Source: UKL13-2 sp964417885 (lineage in GTDB: Bacteria > Pseudomonadota > Gammaproteobacteria > Burkholderiales > Usitatibacteraceae). Taken from it: 64,000 nucleotides of DNA. This document shows, one piece after another, positions 7,924 to 16,902 of the stretch. Both the position numbers and the translations under genes were made by a program. Numbering within the stretch: the stretch's first letter is position 1; each line of letters starts with the position of its first letter. The stretch is taken from positions 1 to 64,000 of the forward strand of contig CAYQKN010000004.1 of the NCBI GenBank assembly GCA_964417885.1, written 5' to 3'. The notes beneath the pieces are model-generated. The model did not search any database. It saw only the letters and a list, made by a program, of their open reading frames with translations, and was not told the DNA's origin.

Positions 7924-8763
7924 CTAGCGCAACCCGAACAATGTTGCGCCGTTCTTCCACGCCACCTGTTCCGCAACCGGCGGCGGCAGCTGGCCCAGCC
8001 AGCGCCGGTAGTGCGCCATGATCTGCGGATAGGTCTGCCAGCGCTGGTTGACCCAGGTATCGGAGCCGAGCAGGAAGCGGTCGGGATATTTTTCAAACAG
8101 TTTTTTCCAGCCGGGGTCCAGCACGCCGGACTCGTCGGCGACATCCAGCCGGTAGGACAGTTCGCCGATGAGCTGCGGATATTTCTTCAGCAGACCCTCG
8201 ACACGGTCCAGCGGGGTGGTAAAGCCGGTATGTGCCCAGATGATGCGGGCGCGCGGGGTGTGGGCAAAGATGCGCTCCAGCGCCTCTTCATCGCAATGGG
8301 CGTGCAGGACCAGTTTGTTGTCCACCGCAAAGGCGGAAATTCTCTTCAGCCCTTCGGCATCGGCATCGCGGCCATTCACATGGAATTCGCCGATACCCCG
8401 GTAGTAGCCGCGTCGGGCCTCATTGACAATCATCTCGTAGACGTCGGGATTGTTGAACCAGGTGCCGTAGTCATCGCGATTGCGATAGACCCGGATGAAC
8501 GGTACCACCACCACGCCCTGCGGACGGGCGTCAAACAGCGCGCGGCTGCCATCGTTTGGCCGGCTGTTGGCCAGGATCGCCGCCACGCCATTCTTGCGAA
8601 ACAGTTCGGTGACGCTGCCGATCGAATAGGTGCCGACCGCGTCATCGTTATAGTGCAGGTGTGCATCAAAGATCGGCCCGGCCCACGGCTTGATCGCCGA
8701 TTGCGCCGCGGCATGCAGGCTGATCACCGCGCTGGTCGCCAGCGCTACCAAGATGCGACGCAT
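7924..8763 (-). CDS. Secreted amidohydrolase-family (TIM-barrel) metal hydrolase
   Basis: The 279-residue protein starts with a signal peptide (MRRILVALATSAVISLHAAAQ). It then shows the amidohydrolase strand-1 metal motif FDAHLHYND (H35, H37), a central KLVLHAHCDEEAL histidine pair, RIIWAHTGFT on a later strand and LLGSDTWVN, whose aspartate is the usual catalytic/metal residue. This spacing fits the amidohydrolase_2 group (decarboxylases and lactonases) rather than classic dihydroorotases. The start has GGAG 6 bases upstream. The substrate is unknown; secretion is inferred from the signal peptide. The gene stands alone and is transcribed toward the palindromic repeat. Confidence 0.85.
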   Translation of the reverse strand: MRRILVALATSAVISLHAAAQSAIKPWAGPIFDAHLHYNDDAVGTYSIGSVTELFRKNGVAAILANSRPNDGSRALFDARPQGVVVVPFIRVYRNRDDYGTWFNNPDVYEMIVNEARRGYYRGIGEFHVNGRDADAEGLKRISAFAVDNKLVLHAHCDEEALERIFAHTPRARIIWAHTGFTTPLDRVEGLLKKYPQLIGELSYRLDVADESGVLDPGWKKLFEKYPDRFLLGSDTWVNQRWQTYPQIMAHYRRWLGQLPPPVAEQVAWKNGATLFGLR

Positions 8764-8869
8764 GATGTTCTCCTGTGGCGCTTTGTATCAATGCGATTTT
8801 ATGCCAGTCAGGCTGCTAGAATCCGCTCAACCATCAGGACCGTACCGTTGCTGATGGAAACCAAACTAC

Positions 8870-10159
8870 ATGGCTGATTACCACAAGAACATTCTGGTCC
8901 TGTTTGACGCCGACTGGGACCGACAGCAACTGCGCAAGGCCGCCAGGCAGGCCGGCGGCCCGGGATTCCGCTTCTTCTACGAAGGATTCGACCTCTTCAG
9001 CTTTCCCAGCAACGCACAGTTGCTGACCTTCGACGTGTTCCGTTTTGTCGACAAGCTGGAACGCAAGTATCGCAGCCTGCCCCTGCACGGCGTGACCTCC
9101 AGCAACGAGCAGTTCGGTGCCCTGGTCGGCGCGCTGCTGGCGCAGCGGCTGGGCCTGCCGGGCGCCGACCCGAAAGCGCTGATCGCGGCACAGCACAAGT
9201 ATGTTGCCCGTCGCATCCTCGCGCGCGACGTGCCGGAGGCAAACGTCAAGTTTCACGCCTTCCCGTACACGTTCCGCTCGGCCGGTGAGATTCCGCTCGC
9301 CTATCCGTTCTATGTGAAGCCGGTGAAAGCGGCGTATTCGGTGCTGGCGCGCCGCGTCGACAGTTTCGAGCAGCTGCAGCAGCACATGACGTTTCATCCC
9401 TGGGAAAAATACATCATCAAGCGGCTGGTGCGGCCCTTCAATGATGTGGTGCGCAAGCTGACCGATTTCGACGTCGATGCGCACTGGATGCTGGCCGAGG
9501 AGTTGATCGACGGACAGCAGATCAATGTCGACGGCGTAGCCATCAACGGCGAGGTCCACGTGCTCGGCATCGTCGATGCGGTGATGTATCCGGGTACCGA
9601 CCAGTTCATGCGCTTCGAGTACCCGACCCGCCTGCCGGCAGAGCGCGAAGCGCGCGCCCGCGAAACGGCGAAGCGCATTGTCGAGGCGCTGGGAATAGAC
9701 CACGGCCTGTTCAATGTCGAGATGCGGGTTTGCAGCAGCACCGGCGAATGCCGCCTGATCGAGGTCAACCCGCGCATGGCGGCCCAGTTCTCGGACCTGT
9801 ACGAAAAAGTCGACGGCATCAACCTGCATGATGTGGCGCTGCAGATCGCGGTCGATAGCCGGCCGGACCTGACGCCGCGTCGCGGCAAATACCGCATGGC
9901 GACCAGTTTTGTGTTTCGCAAGTTCGACGGCATGCCGCTGCTGAATCCGCCGACCCACGACAAGCTCCGCTGGTTGCAGGAGTTCGACCCGGATGCTTTC
10001 CTTGCCATGTTCCTGAAGTCCGGTGGCGGCCTCAAGCGCGAAATGAAATGGCTGGGAAGTCATCGCTACGCCACGCTCAACATGGGCGGGCATTCCGAAC
10101 AGCACCTGTTCGAAAAATACGAAACGGTCAAGCAAACGCTGGGTTTCGAAACCGGCTGA
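8870..10159 (+). CDS. ATP-grasp domain-containing protein
   Basis: This 429-residue protein has an N-terminal Rossmann-like part (KNILVLFDADWDRQQLRKAA) and a central ATP-grasp core. Landmarks are the linker helix GADPKALIAAQHKYVARRIL, the ATP lysine strand YPFYVKPVKAAYS, EKYIIKRLV and LAEELIDGQQINVDGVAING. The Mg-binding pair is DHGLFNVEMRV..RLIEVNPRMAAQFSDLY. A unique C-terminal domain follows (about residues 330-429). ATP-grasp enzymes join a carboxylate to an amine or thiol through an acyl-phosphate. No tailoring gene is adjacent, so the ligation product cannot be named. The start at 8870 yields the first strand with no wasted sequence. Confidence 0.85.
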   Translation: MADYHKNILVLFDADWDRQQLRKAARQAGGPGFRFFYEGFDLFSFPSNAQLLTFDVFRFVDKLERKYRSLPLHGVTSSNEQFGALVGALLAQRLGLPGADPKALIAAQHKYVARRILARDVPEANVKFHAFPYTFRSAGEIPLAYPFYVKPVKAAYSVLARRVDSFEQLQQHMTFHPWEKYIIKRLVRPFNDVVRKLTDFDVDAHWMLAEELIDGQQINVDGVAINGEVHVLGIVDAVMYPGTDQFMRFEYPTRLPAEREARARETAKRIVEALGIDHGLFNVEMRVCSSTGECRLIEVNPRMAAQFSDLYEKVDGINLHDVALQIAVDSRPDLTPRRGKYRMATSFVFRKFDGMPLLNPPTHDKLRWLQEFDPDAFLAMFLKSGGGLKREMKWLGSHRYATLNMGGHSEQHLFEKYETVKQTLGFETG

Positions 10160-10302
10160 CGCGGGCCATGGCCGCGTGGCCGCACGGCGGCTGTAAGGAG
10201 CGTTTCGACCCGGATTAGGCTCGTGCTTGAGGTGCCGCTCAGGTAAAATTGGCGTTTTCGCCCCGAACCTGCCCGCCCTGCGCGGGACATCTGCCCACCA
10301 CC

Positions 10303-12930
10303 ATGAATCTGACCACTGTCTCCGGCATCCGCCAGGCTTTCATCGATTATTTCGTCTCCAAGGGCCACACCCACGTGGCATCGTCGTCACTGGTGCCAGG
10401 CGACGATCCGACGCTGCTGTTTACCAATGCCGGCATGAACCAGTTCAAGGACTGTTTCCTGGGCAAGGAGAAGCGCAGCTACGTCCGCGCCGTAACCTCC
10501 CAGCGCTGCGTGCGCGCGGGCGGCAAGCATAACGACCTGGAAAACGTCGGTTACACCGCGCGCCACCACACCTTCTTCGAGATGCTGGGCAATTTCAGCT
10601 TCGGCGACTACTTCAAGCACGACGCCATCCGCTTCGCCTGGGAACTGCTGACCCAGGTCTACCAGCTGCCGGCGGAAAAGCTCTGGGTGACGGTCTATGC
10701 CGAGGATGACGAGGCGTACAACATCTGGGCTGACGAAATCGGTGTGCCGAAGGGCCGGATCATTCGTATCGGCGACAACAAGGGCTCACGTTACGCCTCG
10801 GACAATTTCTGGATGATGGGCGACACCGGCCCCTGCGGTCCGTGCAGCGAGATTTTCTACGACCACGGCCCGCACATCCGCGGCGGCCCGCCCGGTTCGC
10901 CCGACGAAGACGGCGACCGCTATATCGAGATATGGAACCTGGTGTTCATGCAGTACAACCGCGAGGTCGCGGACGGACCGATGATTCCGCTGCCCAAGCC
11001 CGCTGTCGATACCGGCATGGGCCTGGAACGCCTGTCGGCGGTGTTGCAGCATGTCCACGCCAACTATGAGATCGACCTGTTCCAGGCGCTGATCAAGGCC
11101 GCCGCCCGTGAGACCGGCGTCACCGATCTGACCTCGCCGTCGCTGCGGGTGATTGCCGACCATATTCGCGCCTGTGCTTTCCTGGTCTGCGACGGGGTGA
11201 TTCCGGAGAACGCTGGCCGCGGCTACGTGCTGCGGCGCATCGCCCGGCGCGCCATGCGCCACGGCTACAAGCTGGGCCAGAAGCAGCCGTTTTTCTACAA
11301 GCTGGTGGATGAACTCGCCAAGGTGATGGGCGATGCCTTCCCGGAGATCGCGCAGTCCAAGGATCGCGTGATGGCGGTACTGAAGCAGGAAGAGGAACGC
11401 TTTGGCGAGACGCTGGAAAAAGGCATGGAGATTCTCGAGTCAGCCCTGCGCAATAATGCCAGGCGCCTCGACGGTGACACTGCTTTCAAGCTGTCCGACA
11501 CCTATGGGTTCCCGATCGATCTGACCGCCGACATCGGCCGCGAGCGCGGCTTCGAGGTCGACATGGCCGGTTTCGACAAAGCCATGTCCAGCCAGCAGGA
11601 ACGGTCGCGCGCCGGCTCCAGGTTCAAGGCCGATCAGGTGCTGGAGTACACCGGCGCCAAAACCCAGTTCCGCGGCTACGACACCTTGTCCGAAGAGGGG
11701 CGCGTGGTCGCGTTGTATCGCGGTGGTTCGGCAGTGGATCGACTGGCTGCAGGCGAGGAGGGCGTGGTGGTGCTGGACAAGACGCCTTTCTATGCCGAAT
11801 CGGGCGGCCAGGTTGGCGACAGTGGTGAACTCAGCAAGGGTGGCACCTGCCTCACCCTGTTTCAGGTGCAGGACACGCAGAAGATCCAGTCGGATGTGTT
11901 TGGCCATTACGGTTCGGTGACCACAGGCGAACTCGCCGTCGGCGATACCGTTGCAGCCAATGTCGACATGCATCGCCGTGCCCGCACCATGCGCCATCAC
12001 TCGGTGACGCACATCATGCACAAGGCGTTGCGCGAGGTGTTGGGCGCTCATGTGCAGCAAAAGGGCTCGCTGGTCGATGCCGACAAGACGCGTTTCGACT
12101 TTGCGCATAACGCGCCGATGACGCCCGAGCAGATTGCCAGGGTCGAGTCGATGGTGAACGCGGAAATTCTCCTGAATGAAGCGACACAGGCGCGCGTGAT
12201 GCCGATCGAGGAGGCACAGAAATCGGGCGCGACCATGCTGTTCGGCGAAAAATACGGCGACATCGTGCGGGTGCTGGATATCGGTTCATCGCGGGAGTTT
12301 TGCGGCGGTACGCACGTTGCGCGAACCGGGGATATCGGCCTGTTCAAGGTGGTTGCCGAAGGCGGCGTGGCAGCGGGCGTGCGCCGGGTGGAGGCCGTCG
12401 CCGGTTCGGTGGCATTCGACTACGTGCAGAACATGGAGAAGCAACTCGCCCAGTCGGCCGCGCTGCTGAAAGCACAGCCGCAGGATGTGGTCGGCAAGAT
12501 CGAGCAAATGGTCGACCACGTGAAGGTGCTGGAAAAGCAGCTCGCGCAAATGAAGTCGAAGCTGGCAGCCTCGCAGGGCGACGATCTGGCGAATCAGGCG
12601 ATCGACGTGAACGGCGTGAAAGTCCTCGCCGCCAGACTCGAAGGCGTCGATGCGAAAACGCTGCGCGAGACGCTGGATCAGCTGAAGAACAAGCTCAAGT
12701 CCGGCGTGGTGGTGCTCGCGGTGGTCGAGGGCGACAAGGTCAGCCTGGCGGCTGGCGTGACGTCGGATCTCACCGGCCGTTTCAAGGCGGGAGAACTGGT
12801 CAACCACGTCGCGCAACAGGTCGGCGGCAAGGGCGGCGGCAAGCCGGATATGGCGATGGCCGGCGGCGCCGATGCGGCGGCCTTGCCGGCCGCACTGGCC
12901 AGCGTCAGGGGCTGGGTGGCGGCCAAGTAG
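10303..12930 (+). CDS. alaS: Alanyl-tRNA synthetase
   Basis: The 875-residue protein has full AlaS architecture. The class II catalytic core opens with IRQAFIDYFVSKGHTHVASSSLV and NAGMNQFKDCFLG. The editing domain has the HxxxH metal site HHSVTHIMHKAL near residue 565 and the zinc cysteine of REFCGGTHVARTGDIG near residue 667. A coiled-coil plus C-Ala domain follows (AGGADAAALPAAL near the end). It charges tRNA-Ala with alanine and edits mischarged Ser/Gly. I chose the ATG at 10303 (MNLTTVSGIRQAF), which matches the family start; an earlier frame codon would add 18 unrelated residues. Confidence 0.98.
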   Translation: MNLTTVSGIRQAFIDYFVSKGHTHVASSSLVPGDDPTLLFTNAGMNQFKDCFLGKEKRSYVRAVTSQRCVRAGGKHNDLENVGYTARHHTFFEMLGNFSFGDYFKHDAIRFAWELLTQVYQLPAEKLWVTVYAEDDEAYNIWADEIGVPKGRIIRIGDNKGSRYASDNFWMMGDTGPCGPCSEIFYDHGPHIRGGPPGSPDEDGDRYIEIWNLVFMQYNREVADGPMIPLPKPAVDTGMGLERLSAVLQHVHANYEIDLFQALIKAAARETGVTDLTSPSLRVIADHIRACAFLVCDGVIPENAGRGYVLRRIARRAMRHGYKLGQKQPFFYKLVDELAKVMGDAFPEIAQSKDRVMAVLKQEEERFGETLEKGMEILESALRNNARRLDGDTAFKLSDTYGFPIDLTADIGRERGFEVDMAGFDKAMSSQQERSRAGSRFKADQVLEYTGAKTQFRGYDTLSEEGRVVALYRGGSAVDRLAAGEEGVVVLDKTPFYAESGGQVGDSGELSKGGTCLTLFQVQDTQKIQSDVFGHYGSVTTGELAVGDTVAANVDMHRRARTMRHHSVTHIMHKALREVLGAHVQQKGSLVDADKTRFDFAHNAPMTPEQIARVESMVNAEILLNEATQARVMPIEEAQKSGATMLFGEKYGDIVRVLDIGSSREFCGGTHVARTGDIGLFKVVAEGGVAAGVRRVEAVAGSVAFDYVQNMEKQLAQSAALLKAQPQDVVGKIEQMVDHVKVLEKQLAQMKSKLAASQGDDLANQAIDVNGVKVLAARLEGVDAKTLRETLDQLKNKLKSGVVVLAVVEGDKVSLAAGVTSDLTGRFKAGELVNHVAQQVGGKGGGKPDMAMAGGADAAALPAALASVRGWVAAK

Positions 12931-12938
12931 GCGCAACC

Positions 12939-13487
12939 ATGTTCGAGGTCTTCAAACACTGTCCGCGTTGCGCAGCCGAACTGGTTGATCGCGAAATCGC
13001 CGACGACGGCGGCGCCCGTGTGCGGCGCGCCTGCCCCGATCACGATTGCGGGTTTGTGCAATGGCAAAATCCGACGCCGGCCGTCGGCGCGCTGGTCGAG
13101 CACGAGGGCCGCATCATCCTGGCGCGCGGTGCCGGCTGGCCTGAGGGTGCGTTTGCGCTGATCACCGGCTACCTGGAAAGAAATGAGGATCCGCGGCTGG
13201 GTGTGGCGCGCGAGGTGAAGGAAGAGCTGGACCTCGACGTGATCGAAATCAACCTGATCGGCAATTATATTTTCGAGCGCAAGAACGAGATCATGCTTTG
13301 CTACCACGTGGTTGCCACCGGCAGCGTGAGGCTCAGTCCGGAGCTGATCGATTACCGGCGCTACCTGCCGCACGAATTGCGGCCGTGGCCGCGGGCAACC
13401 GGATTCGCGGTTGCCGACTGGATGAAGTCGCGCGGCCTGGAAGTGCAATTCATCGACCGCCCGCCAATCAACGTGACGAAGAGCTGA
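12939..13487 (+). CDS. NUDIX hydrolase with N-terminal zinc-finger-like segment
   Basis: The 182-residue protein opens with a four-cysteine segment, CPRCAAEL..RRACPDHDCG, likely a zinc ribbon as in NudC-type enzymes. The Nudix box follows: GYLERNEDPRLGVAREVKEELDLDV, which matches GX5EX7REUXEEXGU except that the usual glycine before U is replaced (EELDLDV). It should hydrolyse a nucleoside diphosphate linked to another group; NADH or ADP-ribose-type substrates are plausible given the zinc ribbon. It sits 8 bp after alaS and 1 bp before the PLP-enzyme gene, so it is co-transcribed with them. Confidence 0.88.
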   Translation: MFEVFKHCPRCAAELVDREIADDGGARVRRACPDHDCGFVQWQNPTPAVGALVEHEGRIILARGAGWPEGAFALITGYLERNEDPRLGVAREVKEELDLDVIEINLIGNYIFERKNEIMLCYHVVATGSVRLSPELIDYRRYLPHELRPWPRATGFAVADWMKSRGLEVQFIDRPPINVTKS

Positions 13488-13488
13488 C

Positions 13489-14643
13489 ATGGATACCAAG
13501 ATGGTGATGCCGGAAACCACCGCCGCGCAGGCGCTGGGCTGGGTAGAGGGCGAATCCAAAGCAATTTCGCCGGTGATCCATACCTCGACCACCTATATCC
13601 GCGATGCCGATAACCAGTATCGCAACGGCAGGGTGTATGCGCGCGACCACAATCCGGCCTTCGACCAGGCCGAGGCTGTGCTGTGCGAACTGGAGAAGGG
13701 CGCGAAGGCGGCGCTGTTCGCTTCCGGCATGGCCGCCGCCACGGCGGTATTCATGGCGCTGAAACCCGGCAACCATGTGATCGCGCCGAAGGTGATGTAC
13801 TGGTCGCTGCGCAACTGGCTGGCGAATTTCGCCACCCAGTGGGGTCTGCAGGTCGAGTTCGTCGACATGTCGAACCTGGACGAGCTCAAGCGTGCCGTGC
13901 GACTGGGCAAGACCCGGCTGGTGTGGCTGGAAACCCCCGCCAATCCGCTGTGGACGATCACCGATATTGCCGCCGCAGCGGAGATCGCCCGCGCCGGCGG
14001 CGCGATGCTGGCGGTCGATTCGACCACCGCCTCACCGGTGCTGACCCGCCCGCTGACGCTGGGTGCCGACATCGTCATGCACTCGGCCACCAAGTATCTC
14101 AACGGTCATTCCGATGTGATTGCCGGCGCGCTGGTGGCGCGCGAGGATTCCGATTACTGGCAGCGGGTGCGGGCGGTGCGCGCCCAGATCGGCGGCACGC
14201 TCGGCTCGTTTGAGGCCTGGCTGCTGCTGCGCGGCATGCGTACCCTGTTCCTGCGCGTCAACGCGGCCTGCCGCTCGGCGCAGATTCTCGCCGAGTTTCT
14301 GCAAGGCCATGAACTGGTGGAGGAGGTGCTGTATCCCGGCCTGCCGGGGTTCGCCGGCCATGACATCGCCTCGCAGCAGATGCATGGCGGCTTTGGCGGC
14401 ATGCTGTCGGTGCGCGTCAAGGGTGGCGAGGCGGCCGCGATTGGCACCGCCGCACATGTCAGCATCTGGAAACGGGCAACCTCGCTGGGCGGGGTCGAGA
14501 GCCTGATCGAGCACCGGGCCAGTGTAGAGGGCGCTAATTCGCCGGTGCCGGCCGACCTGCTGCGGTTGTCGGCCGGGATCGAAAATGTCGATGACCTGAT
14601 CGACGACCTCGACCAGGCATTGTTGCGCGGACACCGCGCATGA
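13489..14643 (+). CDS. Cystathionine gamma-synthase family PLP-dependent enzyme
   Basis: This 384-residue fold-type I PLP enzyme belongs to the Cys/Met-metabolism family. The PLP lysine is K202 in MHSATKYLNGHSDVIAG. Cofactor residues are seen in FASGMAAATAVFMAL and LVWLETPANPLW, and the aspartate in GAMLAVDSTTASPVL. The C-terminal small domain has VWKRATSLGGVESLIEHRAS-like sequence (here SIWKRATSLGGVESL). Members do gamma-replacement or gamma/beta-elimination on O-activated homoserine, cystathionine or methionine; the exact reaction cannot be fixed from motifs. It starts 1 bp after the NUDIX stop and overlaps the following GAF gene by 4 bp (ATGA). Confidence 0.88.
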   Translation: MDTKMVMPETTAAQALGWVEGESKAISPVIHTSTTYIRDADNQYRNGRVYARDHNPAFDQAEAVLCELEKGAKAALFASGMAAATAVFMALKPGNHVIAPKVMYWSLRNWLANFATQWGLQVEFVDMSNLDELKRAVRLGKTRLVWLETPANPLWTITDIAAAAEIARAGGAMLAVDSTTASPVLTRPLTLGADIVMHSATKYLNGHSDVIAGALVAREDSDYWQRVRAVRAQIGGTLGSFEAWLLLRGMRTLFLRVNAACRSAQILAEFLQGHELVEEVLYPGLPGFAGHDIASQQMHGGFGGMLSVRVKGGEAAAIGTAAHVSIWKRATSLGGVESLIEHRASVEGANSPVPADLLRLSAGIENVDDLIDDLDQALLRGHRA

Positions 14644-15335
14644 GTACCGCCGAGCGGATCCGCGCTTACCTGTTTGCGTCAGGCCTTGATGCGCTGGCCG
14701 ATCACGCGGCGGTGATCGAGAAGGCGGTGCACGATTTCATCGCCCAGCTGAGTACGCCGATGGATGTCTCCAATGACGCCCTGTACCGCTACCAGGTGCC
14801 GTTGCTGTCCGCGGACGGCGCCTGCTCGCTGATTGAGGAGATGGATCCGCTGCTGTACAACCTGGCACCGCTGCTTGGCGGGGAAAGCGAGGCGACAACG
14901 CGCAAGCTGAAGTTGCTCAATATCCTGGTGACGCGGGCGACCATGGTGACCGGCGCCGACTGGGTGGGCATTTATCAGCGCCGTCGCCACGGGTCGGGCG
15001 GCGAGGTATTGGTCAAGCTGGCCTATCGTGGCCGCCCCAGCCGTGCGGAATTCCCGCTGACTGCCGAATTTGCCGCCGGCAGCACCAACAGCACCGTCGG
15101 TCTTTCAGGCCAGGCCAAGCTGATCGATGACGTGGCGGTTTACAGGGCAGAGGGCGGTGGCTTTTACGTCTGCGACGATGCGGTGCAGTCGGAACTCTGC
15201 GTGCCGATTTTCGATGTGGACGGCAAGGTGATCGGCATCATCGACGCTGAGGCCGCGCCGACGGCATTCTTCAATCCCGATCGCCAGGCTGCCGTGGTCG
15301 CGATGGCGCTGGTAGCCGCGAATATCCTGCCGTAA
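14640..15335 (+). CDS. GAF domain protein, fRMsr-like
   Basis: The 231-residue protein has a helical N-terminal part and a C-terminal GAF domain (about residues 85-230). The segment CDDAVQSELCVPIFDVDG followed by IIDAEAAPTAFF resembles free methionine-(R)-sulfoxide reductases, whose signature is CD..S.SE..VP. Only the cysteine of CDDA is in an equivalent place; the upstream active-site cysteines of fRMsr appear replaced (NSTVGLSGQAKLIDDV). It is therefore either a divergent reductase or a ligand-sensing relative. It overlaps the PLP-enzyme gene by 4 bp. That enzyme's link to sulfur amino acids makes a methionine-related role attractive but unproven. Confidence 0.75.
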   Translation: MSTAERIRAYLFASGLDALADHAAVIEKAVHDFIAQLSTPMDVSNDALYRYQVPLLSADGACSLIEEMDPLLYNLAPLLGGESEATTRKLKLLNILVTRATMVTGADWVGIYQRRRHGSGGEVLVKLAYRGRPSRAEFPLTAEFAAGSTNSTVGLSGQAKLIDDVAVYRAEGGGFYVCDDAVQSELCVPIFDVDGKVIGIIDAEAAPTAFFNPDRQAAVVAMALVAANILP

Positions 15336-15344
15336 CGCCGGCGT

Positions 15345-15734
15345 TCAGCGCGCGGCCAGCCGGCAGGCTTCCCGTTCAAACCAGTTGCCGTGATAGGCCG
15401 AATCGCCGCGCAACAACGCAATCAGGCTGGCGACGGCATAAGCGACGGGAAACAGGATGCCCCAGCGGCCGTACTGCATGACATGGACCTGTTCGTGGCT
15501 GCGCATCCGTTGCGCGGTTTGCCGGTCGCGGGCAATGATCACCTCGCCAATGGTGATGGCGTCAATTCGCAGCCAGGGATTGATGCACCACAGCACGCGC
15601 TTGGCGCAACCTTCGCTGGCCTCCAGTGCAATGCCGTGACGTTTGAGGTGGCCGCCTGACAGCCGGATGACACCTGCCAGCAGCAATCCAAACAATGTGA
15701 GGGGCAGCGTCCACAAGCGGGCGAACCAATGCAT
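15345..15734 (-). CDS. Small HExxH-containing membrane-associated protein
   Basis: The 129-residue protein has an N-terminal hydrophobic segment (LWTLPLTLFGLLLAGVIRL) and a second one (LFPVAYAVASLIALLRG). Between them lies SHEQVHVMQYGRWG, an HExxH zinc-protease-like motif (HEQVH), followed later by NWFEREAC, whose glutamate could be a third ligand. This pattern (HE.VHV.QY.RWG..F..AY, then FERE) recurs in a widespread uncharacterised bacterial family. Peptidase activity is only suggested by the motif. It ends the VanZ-LOG-VOC-DUF1499 operon and is convergent with the GAF gene. Confidence 0.75.
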   Translation of the reverse strand: MHWFARLWTLPLTLFGLLLAGVIRLSGGHLKRHGIALEASEGCAKRVLWCINPWLRIDAITIGEVIIARDRQTAQRMRSHEQVHVMQYGRWGILFPVAYAVASLIALLRGDSAYHGNWFEREACRLAAR

Positions 15735-15743
15735 GAGGCAGGA

Positions 15744-16241
15744 CTATTTCGCGAACTGCGCGCGGATCGATTCGACGCGCGTCCGGTTGACGCCAAAATC
15801 GCGCACGCCCAGCCGTGATGCGGAACGGACCTGGATCACGCCGGCTTTTTCGTCCAGGGCAAACTCGACGTCATCGACAAAGCCCAGCCCGGTGCTGCGG
15901 AATTCGGCATGCAGATAAGCCGGCCCGTTGGTGACCAGCGTCGCCCGCGGGGAACCGGCGACGATGGCCTGCAGTTTCTTCCAGGCGTCCGCCGCGCTGC
16001 CGTTAAACGCCAGCGGGGCAATGTAATGCGTGTCGGCCGCCGGCACGGTCGACGATACCGTGTTTGGCTTCCACGATGGCGGCGCAAACTGGCCGCCAGA
16101 AAAGCCGAGGGTGGACGGTCTTGATCCTGAAAACAGTCCCATGGGCTGACCTCCGAAATATTCGATACTGATGACGAGCGCGGCAAGGCCGACGAGAGCC
16201 AGCAGGGCGAGGGCGGCGCGTTTGAGGAAAGTTTTCATCAT
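15744..16241 (-). CDS. DUF1499 family protein
   Basis: The 165-residue protein has one N-terminal membrane anchor (FLKRAALALLALVGLAALVI) and a DUF1499 domain. Recognisable parts are KPNTVSSTVPAADTHYIAPL, AWKKLQAIVAGSPRATLV, YLHAEFRSTGLGFVDDVEFAL and the closing RVESIRAQFAK. DUF1499 proteins are common in Proteobacteria and plastids and have no known activity. An adjacent second ATG makes the start uncertain by one residue. It lies 10 bp downstream of the VOC gene and is transcribed with it. Confidence 0.88.
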   Translation of the reverse strand: MMKTFLKRAALALLALVGLAALVISIEYFGGQPMGLFSGSRPSTLGFSGGQFAPPSWKPNTVSSTVPAADTHYIAPLAFNGSAADAWKKLQAIVAGSPRATLVTNGPAYLHAEFRSTGLGFVDDVEFALDEKAGVIQVRSASRLGVRDFGVNRTRVESIRAQFAK

Positions 16242-16251
16242 GGTGGGAAGT

Positions 16252-16902
16252 TTAGCTCATCAGCGTTTTGACGCCCTGCGGCGTACGGATGTAGGCGCAC
16301 ATGGTCATGCCGGCATACGGCGGACTCGATGTGAGCGTGAGTTTGTCCCTCAGGCCCAGTTCGCCGAGCAGGTAGGCGACCTTGGCCGGATTCGGATGGG
16401 CCGCTTCCATCCACTCCAGGCGGCAATGCTGGTCGGGCAGGCGATCACAAGGGTGCAGCGGCACGTCCCACTGGATCATGGCCGGCACCAGCCCGCCTTC
16501 TACCGGATAGCCATCGCCCGGCAGCGTGATCCGCCAGTGAAAATCGCCCCGGCTCATCGGTTGCACGTCGCCAAGGACGCCGCCGGTACGATCGTCCAGC
16601 GCGTCAATATCGTCCGTGCGCGCGACCCAGCCCAGCAGGCGCGGGCGCGCGGCGATGCGTTCCTGGACATCGGCCGTATCGAGGCCGAACCAGCGCGGCA
16701 TGTCCGGCCGGCCGGCGGCGGGATCGATTGCGATCAACTCGAGGTAGCAATCGGGGCCGAGCGACAGCAACCGGTTGTGCGTGCCCATGCGCGCATGCTG
16801 GCCCGCAGCCGACAGGCTGACGCCGAGGAATCGTTCCAGCCACATGGCGCCGCGCTGCAGGTCGGCGGTGCCGAGAACCAGGTGGTCGAAGGCGGTGGTC
16901 AC
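16252..16902 (-). CDS. VOC/glyoxalase-like domain protein
   Basis: The 216-residue protein opens with FDHLVLGTADLQRGAMWLERFLGVSL and contains GTHNRLLSLGPDCYLELIAIDP. Both are typical of glyoxalase-like (PF13468-type) VOC proteins with paired beta-alpha-beta-beta-beta modules. The histidine of FDHLVLG, the H of GTHNRL and the glutamate of YLELIAID could form a metal site. It starts with GTG and overlaps the LOG-gene stop by 4 bp (GTGA), so it is translationally coupled. Its substrate is unknown. Confidence 0.85.
   Translation of the reverse strand: MTTAFDHLVLGTADLQRGAMWLERFLGVSLSAAGQHARMGTHNRLLSLGPDCYLELIAIDPAAGRPDMPRWFGLDTADVQERIAARPRLLGWVARTDDIDALDDRTGGVLGDVQPMSRGDFHWRITLPGDGYPVEGGLVPAMIQWDVPLHPCDRLPDQHCRLEWMEAAHPNPAKVAYLLGELGLRDKLTLTSSPPYAGMTMCAYIRTPQGVKTLMS

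Noticed and set aside
8834..10135. Long minus-strand open frame opposite the ATP-grasp gene
   Set aside because: It mirrors the ATP-grasp gene, has histidine/arginine-rich low-complexity translation and no family features. High GC content creates such antisense frames.
12300..12938. Extended N-terminus for the NUDIX protein
   Set aside because: The in-frame extension lies inside alaS and translates to Arg/Gly-rich sequence; the protein clearly begins at 12939.
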